Shown here piece after piece: positions 1-7,695 of a DNA stretch of 64,000 nt. The notes beneath the pieces were generated by a model, which ran no database searches, had not been told where the DNA came from, and worked only from the letters and a program-made list of their open reading frames with translations. This DNA comes from Ktedonosporobacter rubrisoli (GTDB lineage: Bacteria > Chloroflexota > Ktedonobacteria > Ktedonobacterales > Ktedonobacteraceae), in assembly GCF_004208415.1 (NCBI RefSeq), contig NZ_CP035758.1:9424001-9488000 (forward strand), read 5' to 3'. The position numbers were made by a program, and so were the translations under genes. Within the stretch, counting starts at the first letter, position 1. Each line of letters opens with the position of its first letter.

Positions 1-456
1 TGGTAACCACGATATCAGGCGACGCCGCCGCAGCGAGTCAGTCGTTGTATTGGCTGCTATGCGATAGAGCCACGCTGACAATGCTGCTGGCTGTACCACT
101 GTACCCCCCAGCAATGCTTTGTATGCTTTGACAAATACGTCCTGGGCAAGATCATAGGCCTGCTCACGGTTGCCAATCAGATGATAGATGAAGTTAGTGA
201 TGGGAACTTGAAAGCGCTGAAAGATGCTTTCGAAATCTGCGACATTCACTTGCTCTGCCGGCTGCAATTGTTCCGATCCGGCAGCCGCAGAGTGAGTGGA
301 GTGCGCTTCCGCATCTTCCTCACTTTCATAGCCCGTTTCCTCACTACTGCCCTCATCTTTTGGCAATGGCATTGCGGAATGGCCCGGACGCTCATCCTCT
401 TCTAGGGATGAGTGTAGACTGCTATTCGTATTGTAGAAACGGATAGAGGTATCCAT
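1..456 (-). CDS. ECF-type RNA polymerase sigma factor, partial
   Basis: The reverse strand reads open from an ATG at 456 to the window edge, 152 codons, so the C-terminal half (region 4) lies outside. Residues 1-65 are an acidic, low-complexity lead. The following part matches sigma-70 region 2: FESIFQRF, then IGNREQAYDLAQDVFVKAYK (the core-binding and -10 recognition helix), then LSAWLYRIAANTTTDSLRRR. This order is diagnostic of extracytoplasmic-function sigma factors, which direct RNA polymerase to a small regulon. The long acidic N-terminus before region 2 is unusual for the family. A weak AAGG sits about 11 bases upstream of the start. No anti-sigma gene is visible in the window, so the signal it answers is unknown. 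Confidence 0.85.
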   Translation of the reverse strand, partial: MDTSIRFYNTNSSLHSSLEEDERPGHSAMPLPKDEGSSEETGYESEEDAEAHSTHSAAAGSEQLQPAEQVNVADFESIFQRFQVPITNFIYHLIGNREQAYDLAQDVFVKAYKALLGGTVVQPAALSAWLYRIAANTTTDSLRRRRLISWLP

Positions 457-1206
457 CGGTTACATCAGCCTTATGGAAAGTATTGTTAACATAATATATT
501 CGTGGAAATTTTCATCACCACTTTAGCATAACATATTTATCTGGGTCACGCTGTGATTTGATAAACATTGGGAAAGATAGCTAGCAGCCTTTTCCCATTG
601 GTAGTGTTGGTTTGAGAATAGTATAACATAAATGGCTCCGCTCGCCGATATATCCTCCTTTCTAGCCTGCTACTACTCCCCCAGGAGTACAGGTTGCGCG
701 CCCAGGCCGCATAAATATATACATGAATCCTGCCTCATTTTGTACGCCGCTGGCGGCGGTAGGTTGGAGGAAAGTGAAGAGAACGAGGCGCAGTTCCGAG
801 CCCTTAGTCAAGGAGTGAACCCCTTGTAACCCTTCCTTAACAATTTTCGGAATGGCTCATGTTGCCCCGGGTCTATCTGGATGTGGCAAGTAGTACAATG
901 CCGTGAGAAACGGTTCCTCATATGAAGTGTTTTCTGCTTGCTTTCTCTCCCCAACATTTCTATTACGCACAGCGTAGCCCGTTCATTTTCAACAGAAAAT
1001 ATAGATGAATATGCATTATTCTATTTTGACACTAATCAGGATATTCAAGTACTTTTGTATGGTTTTTATCGCGATTACTATACAAACAGATAAGAAAGAA
1101 ATACTATATAGACGGCTTCAAAAATTGTATAGCATTCGTGGCTAGATTGCGCTATAGCGGAGACAAAGAAATGCAAATTAATGCATGCTATAATTAGGAG
1201 TAAGTA
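457..1206. other. intergenic region, no supported gene
   Basis: This stretch carries stop codons in all frames apart from a 65-codon open frame at 632-829 with no ribosome-binding site and no protein-like composition. It is AT-rich from about 960 onward, with several ATAC/GTAT-containing short repeats between 1055 and 1160 that may be the hicAB promoter and operator region. I cannot fix a promoter there: a TTGACA at 1026-1031 lacks a -10 element at the right distance, and a TATAAT at 1189-1194 lies too close to the hicA ribosome-binding site. Confidence 0.5.
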
Positions 1207-1413
1207 ATGCCGCCAAAGATCAGGCAATTAAAAGCCAGGCTCTTAAAGGCTGGGTTTACCGTTCGATCAGGAAAAGGTAGTCATACAGTTTGGCACCATC
1301 CAAGCCTACCAGAAGTCACAGTCACATTATCTGGCAATGAAGGTAGAGACGCAAGGCCATATCAGGTTGACGATGTTGAAAATGCTATCAAAGAACTCAG
1401 GGAGGACAAATGA
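1207..1413 (+). CDS. hicA: HicA-family mRNA interferase toxin
   Basis: A 68-residue protein of the HicA (YcfA-like) family. These toxins have a double-stranded-RNA-binding-like fold and cleave mRNA on ribosomes when freed from HicB. The family's catalytic histidine is His26 in GKGSHTVW, preceded by the LLKAGF helix and followed by the VTLSGNEGRD beta strand. The start is supported by AGGAG at 1196-1200. The gene overlaps hicB by four bases (ATGA), so the pair is translated as a coupled unit. The toxin-first order is the usual one for hicAB. All conserved positions I can check are present, so the toxin looks active. Confidence 0.9.
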   Translation: MPPKIRQLKARLLKAGFTVRSGKGSHTVWHHPSLPEVTVTLSGNEGRDARPYQVDDVENAIKELREDK

Positions 1414-1625
1414 AAAGACCCTTTCACTATTCTATAATTATACAATGGAGTGATCGAGACCAGGCCTACCTCGTTAATGTTCCTGAGCTTCCAGGCTGTC
1501 ACACGCATGGAGATACATATGAAGAAGCTCTTAAAAATGCGTTAGAAGTTATCGAATTGTGGATAGAAGCAGCCATAAAAGATGGTAGACCGGTTCCACC
1601 TCCAAAGGTGTTAGCTGCAATCTAA
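1410..1625 (+). CDS. hicB: HicB-family antitoxin, short form
   Basis: A 71-residue HicB-type antitoxin, the partner that binds and inhibits HicA. The partial RNase H-like fold is recognisable from IIIQWSDRDQAYLVNVPELPGC, the block W..D...Y.V.VPELPGC being the family hallmark, then HGDTYEEALKNALEVIELWIEAA. It has no C-terminal DNA-binding domain, so any autorepression would have to use another region or the complex itself. GGAGG at 1401-1405, inside hicA, serves as ribosome-binding site. A decayed second copy follows immediately downstream. Confidence 0.9.
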   Translation: MKRPFHYSIIIQWSDRDQAYLVNVPELPGCHTHGDTYEEALKNALEVIELWIEAAIKDGRPVPPPKVLAAI

Positions 1626-1656
1626 TCAATATGCGTCGACAAAACTGCCAATAAAT

Positions 1657-1878
1657 TTGATCAAAACAGGTCTTTGGAAGAAGCGAAGCATTATATAATG
1701 GGACCCTTATGACTGCATCTATGTCGTAAGTGTGCCTGAATTGCCGGGTTGTATGACACTTGGGCACTCATATGAAGAAGCTATCAGGCAAGGACAGGAT
1801 ACTATTGAAAGCTGGATCATGGTAGCTGAGCAAGATGGCGATCCGATACCCTCTCCTAAACCATTTATAGCAGCGTAA
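1657..1878 (+). pseudogene. decayed second hicB copy
   Basis: In one frame the segment 1699-1878 reads WDPYDCIYVVSVPELPGCMT, then YEEAIRQGQDTIESWIMVA and ends IPSPKPFIAA, a clear HicB domain. It is interrupted by an in-frame TAA at 1696-1698 exactly where the intact neighbour has CAA (IIQW versus II-stop-W). Upstream of the stop the frame stays open to about 1657 but has no ATG. The simplest reading is a C-to-T nonsense mutation in a second, diverged antitoxin gene. A shortened product could begin only at the internal ATG at 1753, which would remove the hallmark motif. The matching toxin is not present. Confidence 0.75.
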
Positions 1879-1962
1879 TATGGCTAGAAAAAAGAAAACC
1901 AGGACGATAGGATAGTTATTTTGCGCCTTGCTATTGTGCCAGGTTTTTGCTAACATGGAGCT

Positions 1963-2991
1963 ATGCTAACTCATCAGGTGCAATCACAAAGCTGGGATAT
2001 TGTCGGCCACGAACATTCTATCGATATTCTGCGCCGTACGCTTGCCGCGCAACAGATACGGCATGCTTATCTTTTTGTGGGACCTCAGCGCATCGGCAAG
2101 ATGCTGCTGGCCCAACGCTTTGCGCAGACATTATTGTGTGTTGGCGGCCCGGACCCGCAGATCTCCCCTACCGATCCCTGCAATTCCTGCCTGGCCTGTC
2201 GCAAGGTTTTGCACAGCAATCACCCCGACGTCCATATAATCACTAGAGCTCCCGATAAGCAATTTATTCTTATCGAGCAGGTACGCGCCCTGCAGAACGC
2301 GGCGGCTCGCCGTACGCACGAGGGACGGCGCAAGATTTTTATCATCCAGGATGCCCATGAGATGAATGTGCAGGCAGCCAATTGTCTCCTGAAGACACTG
2401 GAGGAGCCGGAAGCTGATGTCATTCTTCTGTTGACAGTTCCCGATGCTGGTTTATTGTTGCCTACGATTATCTCGCGCGTCCAACAGATCCCGATGCAGC
2501 TATTGACAACAGAACAGATCAGACAGGCTTTGGTGCAGCGCTGGGAGGTTGAAGCTGAGGAGGCTAGCCTGATCGCCGCGCTGGCTGCCGGTCGCATGGG
2601 CTGGGCCGTCCAGGCTGTGGAAGATGAAGACATGCTGGCCGAGCGCAAAACGCAGTTAGAACTACTGGCTAAGTTGCCCGCCGCGACTAAGGTGCAGCGC
2701 TTTGATATCGCCCAACGGCTGAGTACGGATAGCGAAAAAGCGCGCGAACTGCTGGAATTATGGCTGTTATGGTGGCGCGATGTCGTCTTGGCCGCGAATA
2801 ATTGTCTTGATCTCACTGTAAATGTGGACATGCGCGATCTACTGAAAACTCAAGCTGATAAGCTGGGGACGCTAGAGGCTGAGCGCATGGTACGTGCTAT
2901 TCTCCAGGCTCAAGAGACGCTTGAGCAAAATGTAAGCGCGCGCCTTGCTCTTGAAGTTTTAATGCTTGACGTGCCTTCCCTCAAACTGTAG
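1963..2991 (+). CDS. holB: DNA polymerase III subunit delta prime
   Basis: A 342-residue clamp-loader subunit. It begins WDIVGHEHSIDILRRTL and HAYLFVGPQRIGK, a P-loop typical of delta prime, where nucleotide binding is degenerate. It continues with a zinc module using Cys residues in PCNSCLACRK and the leading LLCVGG, then EQVRALQNAA, then IIQDAHEMNVQAANCLLKTLEEP (Walker-B-like block with sensor region). The expected sensor-1 SRC motif is SRV here. Delta prime works with delta and tau/gamma to open the beta clamp and load it on primed DNA. The ATG at 1963 has GGAG only two bases upstream, so translation may be modest. The gene runs in the same direction as the two genes that follow. Confidence 0.88.
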   Translation: MLTHQVQSQSWDIVGHEHSIDILRRTLAAQQIRHAYLFVGPQRIGKMLLAQRFAQTLLCVGGPDPQISPTDPCNSCLACRKVLHSNHPDVHIITRAPDKQFILIEQVRALQNAAARRTHEGRRKIFIIQDAHEMNVQAANCLLKTLEEPEADVILLLTVPDAGLLLPTIISRVQQIPMQLLTTEQIRQALVQRWEVEAEEASLIAALAAGRMGWAVQAVEDEDMLAERKTQLELLAKLPAATKVQRFDIAQRLSTDSEKARELLELWLLWWRDVVLAANNCLDLTVNVDMRDLLKTQADKLGTLEAERMVRAILQAQETLEQNVSARLALEVLMLDVPSLKL

Positions 2992-3116
2992 TCGCTGCTC
3001 TTCTCTGCTTTTCTGCGCAACTTATGGCTCTGCTCTGTGATATCATAAAGGCTAAGAAACCTTCGTTGCGAGAGTAGCGCAGTGTGGCGCTAGAAGTTGT
3101 TGAAAGGCAGTGCTCG

Positions 3117-3914
3117 ATGAGAAGTAATTTTCAGCACCTGCTGCTGCGGCAGGAAGAGGGTGTAGTAGTCATTACGATGAATCGCCCTGAAGTATTAAAT
3201 GCATTCAATGATGCAATGCTGCAAGAGTTGACGGAGGCTGTGGAGGAGGCGGCAAAGAGTGATGATGTGCGCTGCCTGGTGCTCACGGGAGCCGGGCGCG
3301 CTTTCGGCTCCGGTCAGGATCTCTCTGCATTTGCTTCGGCTCAACATAACGCGGAAGCCCAGCCGGTTAGCGAGCACTTGAAGAAATATCATCGTTTACT
3401 ATCCCTCATTCGCGAGATGCCCAAACCTGTAATCGCCGCGATCCGCGGAGTAGCGGCCGGTATCTCCTGCAATGTTGCTCTGTCATGCGATCTGCGGATC
3501 GCTGCCGATAATGCGCGCTTTATTGAAGCGTTTGCGCGGATCGGGTTAGTGCCCGATGGTGGTGGTGGCTATTTCTTACCTCGTCTGATTGGTTTAGGCA
3601 AGGCTCTAGAGATGGCCATGCTGACGGATGAGGTGAGCGGGCCAGAGGCTGAACGCATCGGTCTGGTAAATAAATGTGTGCCGCTGGCCGAATTTGAGAC
3701 GGAAACTATGGCTCTGGCAAAGCGCCTGGCCCAGGGTCCTACCCGAACGTATGGGTTGATTAAACAGCTGATGTATCAGTCGCTTGATTGCGATTTGCCT
3801 TCGGCGCTGGAGCTTGAGGGAAGATTGCAGGATGCGGCCAAAGCTACGGCAGATCATCGCGAGGGCGTTAACGCTTTTCTACAAAAGCGCCGACCTCACT
3901 ATAGTGGCAAGTAA
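3117..3914 (+). CDS. enoyl-CoA hydratase/isomerase family protein (PaaG-like)
   Basis: A crotonase-fold protein of 265 residues. The first oxyanion-hole strand is AGRAFGSGQDLSAFA, the second is IRGVAAGISCNVALSCDLRIAA, followed by FARIGLVPDGGGGYFLPRLIG. The aspartate in VPDGGG matches the catalytic Asp of PaaG-type isomerases and not the Glu pair of classical enoyl-CoA hydratases. An isomerase acting on an aromatic or unsaturated acyl-CoA is therefore likelier than a plain hydratase; the substrate cannot be named. I prefer the ATG at 3117 (GAAAGG upstream) over an in-frame GTG at 3084. No other phenylacetate-pathway gene is nearby. The next gene starts five bases after the stop, implying co-transcription. 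Confidence 0.8.
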   Translation: MRSNFQHLLLRQEEGVVVITMNRPEVLNAFNDAMLQELTEAVEEAAKSDDVRCLVLTGAGRAFGSGQDLSAFASAQHNAEAQPVSEHLKKYHRLLSLIREMPKPVIAAIRGVAAGISCNVALSCDLRIAADNARFIEAFARIGLVPDGGGGYFLPRLIGLGKALEMAMLTDEVSGPEAERIGLVNKCVPLAEFETETMALAKRLAQGPTRTYGLIKQLMYQSLDCDLPSALELEGRLQDAAKATADHREGVNAFLQKRRPHYSGK

Positions 3915-3919
3915 GTGCT

Positions 3920-4855
3920 GTGCGTATTGAGACTTTAACTTATAGTAATAGACAGATGCAAGGTAAAAAGCGGCGCGAGTGGCTTCGCCAGTATGCTCCT
4001 CTCCATCTGGAGCATTGTGCCGCGCTGATGTTGTCAGCCGTGCGCTGGCGCCCATTCAGTACTTCAAGGAGCACTCTTGTGCTGGGTGCGGGCGCCTGTA
4101 CTGAAGTACCTTTGCCTGAGCTGGTTCAGGCTTCCGATGAGGTTGTGCTGGCAGATCTGGATATCATTGCTTTGCAGCAAGGCGTAGCTGATCAGTTAAC
4201 GCCGGGCCAGCGCAAGCGGGTAAAACTTGTGGCTGAAGATCTTAGCGGAGGTGTAAGCGCTAATCTGCATCATAGGATCATTCTCCAACCCTGGGATACC
4301 TTGCTTGCTCAGGGCGCGTCGACGCTCTTTAAGGCGGCGGCTGAGTGTTTAGAGCAATGCCTTGTTCCCGATCCTCCATCCATAGAGCAGCTGCCTACTG
4401 GTGAGTTTGGCGTTGTGGTCAGCTCACTTGTGCTGTCCCAGCTTTTTAGCTATCCTATTCTCGATCTGCTTGACCATATCCAGCGCCTTGCGCCAGCCTT
4501 GATGGGAGAACAGGAGCGACATTACCGCTACCAGGAGGCAGCGCAGGCATTCCGAACTCGCCTTATCAAGGCCCATTTGCACCTGTTAAGCTCCTTGCTT
4601 GATCAGGGAGGCCTGGTTGTTCTGTTGAGCGACGTCCAGGGTTTTGTTTTCAATGTCTATGGAACCGAGCACGACGAGCAGCATCGGCGTAAAATGCCGC
4701 TCGTACCACGGATTTTCCCTGAGCTGGTGCGCGAGCATTTCACTGTGCTGGAAGAACGGCGATGGGAATGGATAACCGATTTGCCGACAAAGGATAGGCC
4801 TGGTCGCGGCTATGAGGTAAGCGGCTATATCCTGGCACCGCCAGCGGTGTCATAA
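3920..4855 (+). CDS. methyltransferase-like protein, function unknown
   Basis: A 311-residue protein with a Rossmann-type start to its core: TLVLGAGACTEVPLPELVQ followed by EVVLADLDIIALQQ. This resembles SAM-binding motif I with the acidic residue at the end of strand 2. Later strands include FGVVVSSLVLSQLF and GGLVVLLSDVQGFVFNVYG. I do not recognise the subfamily or a substrate motif. The start is a GTG (3920) five bases after the crotonase stop. An ATG at 3957 is an alternative that would trim the N-terminus without touching the fold. Function is open; SAM dependence is inference from the glycine-rich loop only. Confidence 0.55.
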   Translation: MRIETLTYSNRQMQGKKRREWLRQYAPLHLEHCAALMLSAVRWRPFSTSRSTLVLGAGACTEVPLPELVQASDEVVLADLDIIALQQGVADQLTPGQRKRVKLVAEDLSGGVSANLHHRIILQPWDTLLAQGASTLFKAAAECLEQCLVPDPPSIEQLPTGEFGVVVSSLVLSQLFSYPILDLLDHIQRLAPALMGEQERHYRYQEAAQAFRTRLIKAHLHLLSSLLDQGGLVVLLSDVQGFVFNVYGTEHDEQHRRKMPLVPRIFPELVREHFTVLEERRWEWITDLPTKDRPGRGYEVSGYILAPPAVS

Positions 4856-4929
4856 GTGGGTAATGCGCTGTCGCTGTTCCTCTTGCTATGCCGATAATTA
4901 TCGGTTATACTTGTCTCTACGATATATTA

Positions 4930-5335
4930 TGCTAGATCGTCATGAGGGACGAATACATGCTGCGCTGAGCCGACAGCGAGTCGGGGATGGTGGAAGCCCG
5001 ACATACTCAGATCACATGGAATGCCCCCCTCTGGTTTGGTAAGGTAGAAAGAAATTACTGAACCGCGATGCGGGAAGAACATCACAGGCAATCTTGTCGT
5101 GATCACTAATCCTTGCCGGTAGCCCTCCGTTATCCTGGGGCAAGGCATCGAAAGCGTATCTATAAGTGCCTCATTTGGCGTGAGGTGAGAAGGTACAGCT
5201 CTTCCGTGCCTGTCGAGTGGGAAGTCCAGGCCTGTTTGAAGGCTTGAGCGGCTTCCAAGCCAGGTGGTACCACGGGCTCTTTACTTTAAGCAAATTCTGC
5301 CCGCCCTGAACTTATAGGTTCGGGGCGGGTTTTTG
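4930..5335 (+). promoter_or_regulatory. T-box riboswitch leader, alanine specifier (GCC)
   Basis: The 570-base gap before the AlaRS-like gene contains the standard T-box landmarks in order. The Stem I distal part is at 4975-5002, with an AGCGAG bulge, GTCGGG/CCCGAC stem and GATGGTGGAAG loop. The specifier-loop context GAAU-GCC-CCC places the codon GCC (Ala) at 5023-5025. The T-box sequence CAGGTGGTACCACGG lies at 5261-5275, with UGGU able to pair with the ACCA end of uncharged tRNA. A terminator follows at 5300-5334. T-boxes bind uncharged tRNA and switch the downstream terminator off. The alanine specifier agrees with the AlaRS-like product. The left boundary is approximate. Confidence 0.9.
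5300..5334 (+). terminator. T-box intrinsic terminator
   Basis: A 12-pair stem (5300-5311 with 5318-5329, one G-U pair) closes the loop TTATAG and is followed by TTTTTG. Its 5' arm would be sequestered by the antiterminator that forms when uncharged tRNA-Ala pairs with the T-box motif just upstream. Confidence 0.9.
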
Positions 5336-5425
5336 TTTGTGTTTCAGGGTTATGAGCCGGAGGCGCTTGTGCAATGATCTACGGAATCAAGGTTGCTCTG
5401 CCTAATGAAAAGGAGTGTAAAAGCA

Positions 5426-6772
5426 ATGACAACAGGTCTATCGTCGGTGCAAATTACAGAAAAGTATCTCTCGTTTTTTCGAGCTCGCAACCATTTAGAG
5501 CTGATGAGCAGCCCTTTGGCCGTGCCTGGGAATAGTACATCCTTTATCATCGCCGGTATGCAGCCATTGTTGCCGTATCTGCGTGGAGAGCAGCTTCCGC
5601 CAGCGCCTCGCCTGACTGCGTTGCAGCGCTGCTTGCGCACGGATGATGTGGATATGGTGGGGACAAACGATTATAAATTCTCGGGCTTTCATATGCTCGG
5701 CAACTGGTCAATTGGAAATTATGGGAAGCATGAAGTTATTGAGATGGCGCTGGATTTGCTGCTCAATGTCTTCGGCCTGGATCTGGGGCGGCTCTGGGTA
5801 ACCGTCTTTACTGGCGATCCCAGGCTGCACTTAGGCTTAGATGAAGAAGCGGTTGCGGGCTGGTTACGCGTGGGCTTTCCGCCTGAGCGCATCGTGCCGC
5901 TGGGAAGAGATGATAACTTCTGGACAACAGGTGGTCCGGGACCAAGTGGCCCGTGCTCGGAGATCTTTGTCGATCGCGGCCCTGCATATGGCTGCGGTAG
6001 CGCAGAGTGCCGTCCTGGTTGTTCCTGCGGGCGCTTTTTTGAGATCTGGAATCTCGTCTTTATGGAGTATGATTTGTTGGCGGATGGCTCTATTGTGCCG
6101 TTGCCACAGCGCAATATCGATACGGGCATGGGCCTTGAGCGTATTGCGATGGTGCTGCAGGGGACTGGCTCGGCCTTTGCCATAGATCTTTTTCAAGCGG
6201 CGCGTGAGCGTTTGCAAATGTTAGCGCCTGGATCTGATCGGCTTGATAAGACTAGGGAGGAGCATGCATATAAAGTGATTGTGGATCATATGCGCGCGGT
6301 GCTTATGGCGGTCCTGGCCGGTGTGGAACCGGGGCGCGACGGAAGCAGATCGGTTATACGCCGCCTGGTTCGCCGGGCGGCGCGTCAGGGTAGGATACTG
6401 GGTATAGACGAACAGTTTTTAAGCTCGTTGCTGCTTCCATTAGCGCAAGCGCACGGCTCTTTGCTTACTATGGAGGAGCATGAGCGCGTGCCAACTGTAG
6501 AACGTATTGTGGCGCGGGAAGAGAGAATGTTTGCGCGCGTGTTGACCTCCGGGCTAAAATTTCTGCTTCAGCTAGAGCCGAAAGCTGATGGCCAGGTGGC
6601 GGGCGAAGAACTTTTCAGGCTGAGTGCAGAGAAGGGTTTCCCTGCGGATCTGGCGGCGGAGGTGCTGATGGAACGTGGTCTGAGTGTGGATTGGTCAGGC
6701 TATCAACGCTCTGTAGAGGAGCATCGGCGCGTAAGTCGTCTCAGCGCTGAGAAGCATTTCCGGCGCGGCTAG
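5426..6772 (+). CDS. alanyl-tRNA synthetase-like protein without editing domain
   Basis: A 448-residue protein that covers the class II catalytic core and helical tRNA-binding region of AlaRS. Visible blocks are YLSFFRARNHLEL, FHMLGNWSIGNYGK (motif 2 area), DDNFWTTGGPGPSGPCSEIF, FEIWNLVFMEY and the motif 3 block NIDTGMGLERIAMVLQG, then DHMRAVLMAVLAGVEPGRDG and YVIRRLVRRA-like helices. It stops there. The HxxxH/CxxxH editing domain and the C-Ala domain of full-length AlaRS (about 870 residues) are absent, with no sequence resembling them before the next gene. A Cys-rich insert (CGSAECRPGCSCG) lies at the place of the zinc-like loop. Start chosen at ATG 5426 with AGGAG at 5411-5415. Control by an alanine T-box argues for a role in tRNA-Ala charging or alanine activation. 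It could be a second, stress-type copy. Confidence 0.85.
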   Translation: MTTGLSSVQITEKYLSFFRARNHLELMSSPLAVPGNSTSFIIAGMQPLLPYLRGEQLPPAPRLTALQRCLRTDDVDMVGTNDYKFSGFHMLGNWSIGNYGKHEVIEMALDLLLNVFGLDLGRLWVTVFTGDPRLHLGLDEEAVAGWLRVGFPPERIVPLGRDDNFWTTGGPGPSGPCSEIFVDRGPAYGCGSAECRPGCSCGRFFEIWNLVFMEYDLLADGSIVPLPQRNIDTGMGLERIAMVLQGTGSAFAIDLFQAARERLQMLAPGSDRLDKTREEHAYKVIVDHMRAVLMAVLAGVEPGRDGSRSVIRRLVRRAARQGRILGIDEQFLSSLLLPLAQAHGSLLTMEEHERVPTVERIVAREERMFARVLTSGLKFLLQLEPKADGQVAGEELFRLSAEKGFPADLAAEVLMERGLSVDWSGYQRSVEEHRRVSRLSAEKHFRRG

Positions 6773-6803
6773 TCTGCCTTCGGTACGCTATTAAGGAGAG
6801 GCG

Positions 6804-7535
6804 CTAGAGGGTTTTGATATATGCCCATAGTTCTGCCAGGGCTTCGAGGCAGCGGCGACTCATCTCGGCAAGCTCTTGCAGGCGCTTCTCAGCTGCCTGC
6901 AGGGCCTGCTCGGGTGTGCCTGCCGCCAACTGAGCCAGAATAGCGCGAATGGCCTCAAAATTATAGCCCGCCTTGCGCAAAAGGACGATCACTTGCAGGT
7001 TGCGCATCTGTTCCGCATCATAAAATCGATAGCCGCTCGTACGATCCCGCGCAGGATGGAGCAAGCCTTGCTCTTCCCAGAAGCGCAAAGCTGAAACGCG
7101 TACATCAACTCTGCGGGCGGCCTCTCTAATCAGTAAGCCCTGGCGCTCATTGAGAAGCTTTAGCTTTGCCGCATCTTCAGTCGCAAAGAGTGGAGCAATT
7201 GTAATAGAGGTAGTGCGTAGAGCACGCAATGTTTCCTCGATATGGCAGCGATTGCCGTGGATCTCGGCATGATAGGCATCGATAAGCGCAAGCGCGGCTG
7301 GCAAGTCGTGCCGATGTAGGGTACTCATAATGAGGCGCGCACGAGCCCAGCCATAGCTTGCTATAATGGTACGAGAGATGCGCAGCGCGTGAAGATGATG
7401 GGCTGTATACAGTCGATAGCCCTGTGGCCCTCGTTCCGCGGGCGGTATAAAGCCGTACCGCTCGTAATTACGTATTGACTGCACGCTTAATCCTGTCGCT
7501 TGCGCGAGATCAACAGGCCGTAAAATCTTCTTCAA
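6804..7535 (-). CDS. transcriptional regulator with two MerR-type DNA-binding domains
   Basis: A 243-residue protein starting at TTG 7535 with AAAGG upstream. The first winged-helix MerR domain spans residues about 5-50 (LRPVDLAQATGLSVQSIRNYERYGF, then GYRLYTAHHLHALR). A second complete MerR domain spans about 132-185 (GLLIREAARRVDVRVSALRFWEEQGLL, then SGYRFYDAEQMRNLQ) and is followed by a dimer-helix-like tail. Usual MerR proteins have one such domain and dimerise. Two in tandem could let one chain contact both half-sites. It is divergent from the ABC-2 exporter operon (160 bases between starts), so control of that operon is likely. No effector-binding domain is visible. Confidence 0.85.
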   Translation of the reverse strand: MKKILRPVDLAQATGLSVQSIRNYERYGFIPPAERGPQGYRLYTAHHLHALRISRTIIASYGWARARLIMSTLHRHDLPAALALIDAYHAEIHGNRCHIEETLRALRTTSITIAPLFATEDAAKLKLLNERQGLLIREAARRVDVRVSALRFWEEQGLLHPARDRTSGYRFYDAEQMRNLQVIVLLRKAGYNFEAIRAILAQLAAGTPEQALQAAEKRLQELAEMSRRCLEALAELWAYIKTL

Positions 7536-7695
7536 ACCCTAACCTTTATCTTTCAATTGCCATTAGATAGTTTTGCGCTTCCTGAAAAAGAGAAATGAAG
7601 GTAAAAGTATAAAAGCTTGCATTAGTGATATACCATAAAGAAAGTGATCTGACAAGAGGAGAACAAAGGGTAAAATTGTAGAATTGGAGGAAAAT

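Noticed and set aside
632..829. 65-codon frame in the sigma factor-hicA gap
   Set aside because: No ribosome-binding site, no domain and no coding-like composition.
1185..1200. TATAAT at 1189-1194 as hicAB promoter
   Set aside because: Transcription would start inside the ribosome-binding site, and no -35 match lies at the right distance.
2220..2831. 203-codon open frame on the minus strand
   Set aside because: It lies antisense inside the delta prime gene, is Ser-rich and has no ribosome-binding site; a shadow frame.
3117..4855. Phenylacetate degradation operon
   Set aside because: Only the PaaG-like crotonase fits; the neighbour is a methyltransferase-like protein and no paa genes are present.
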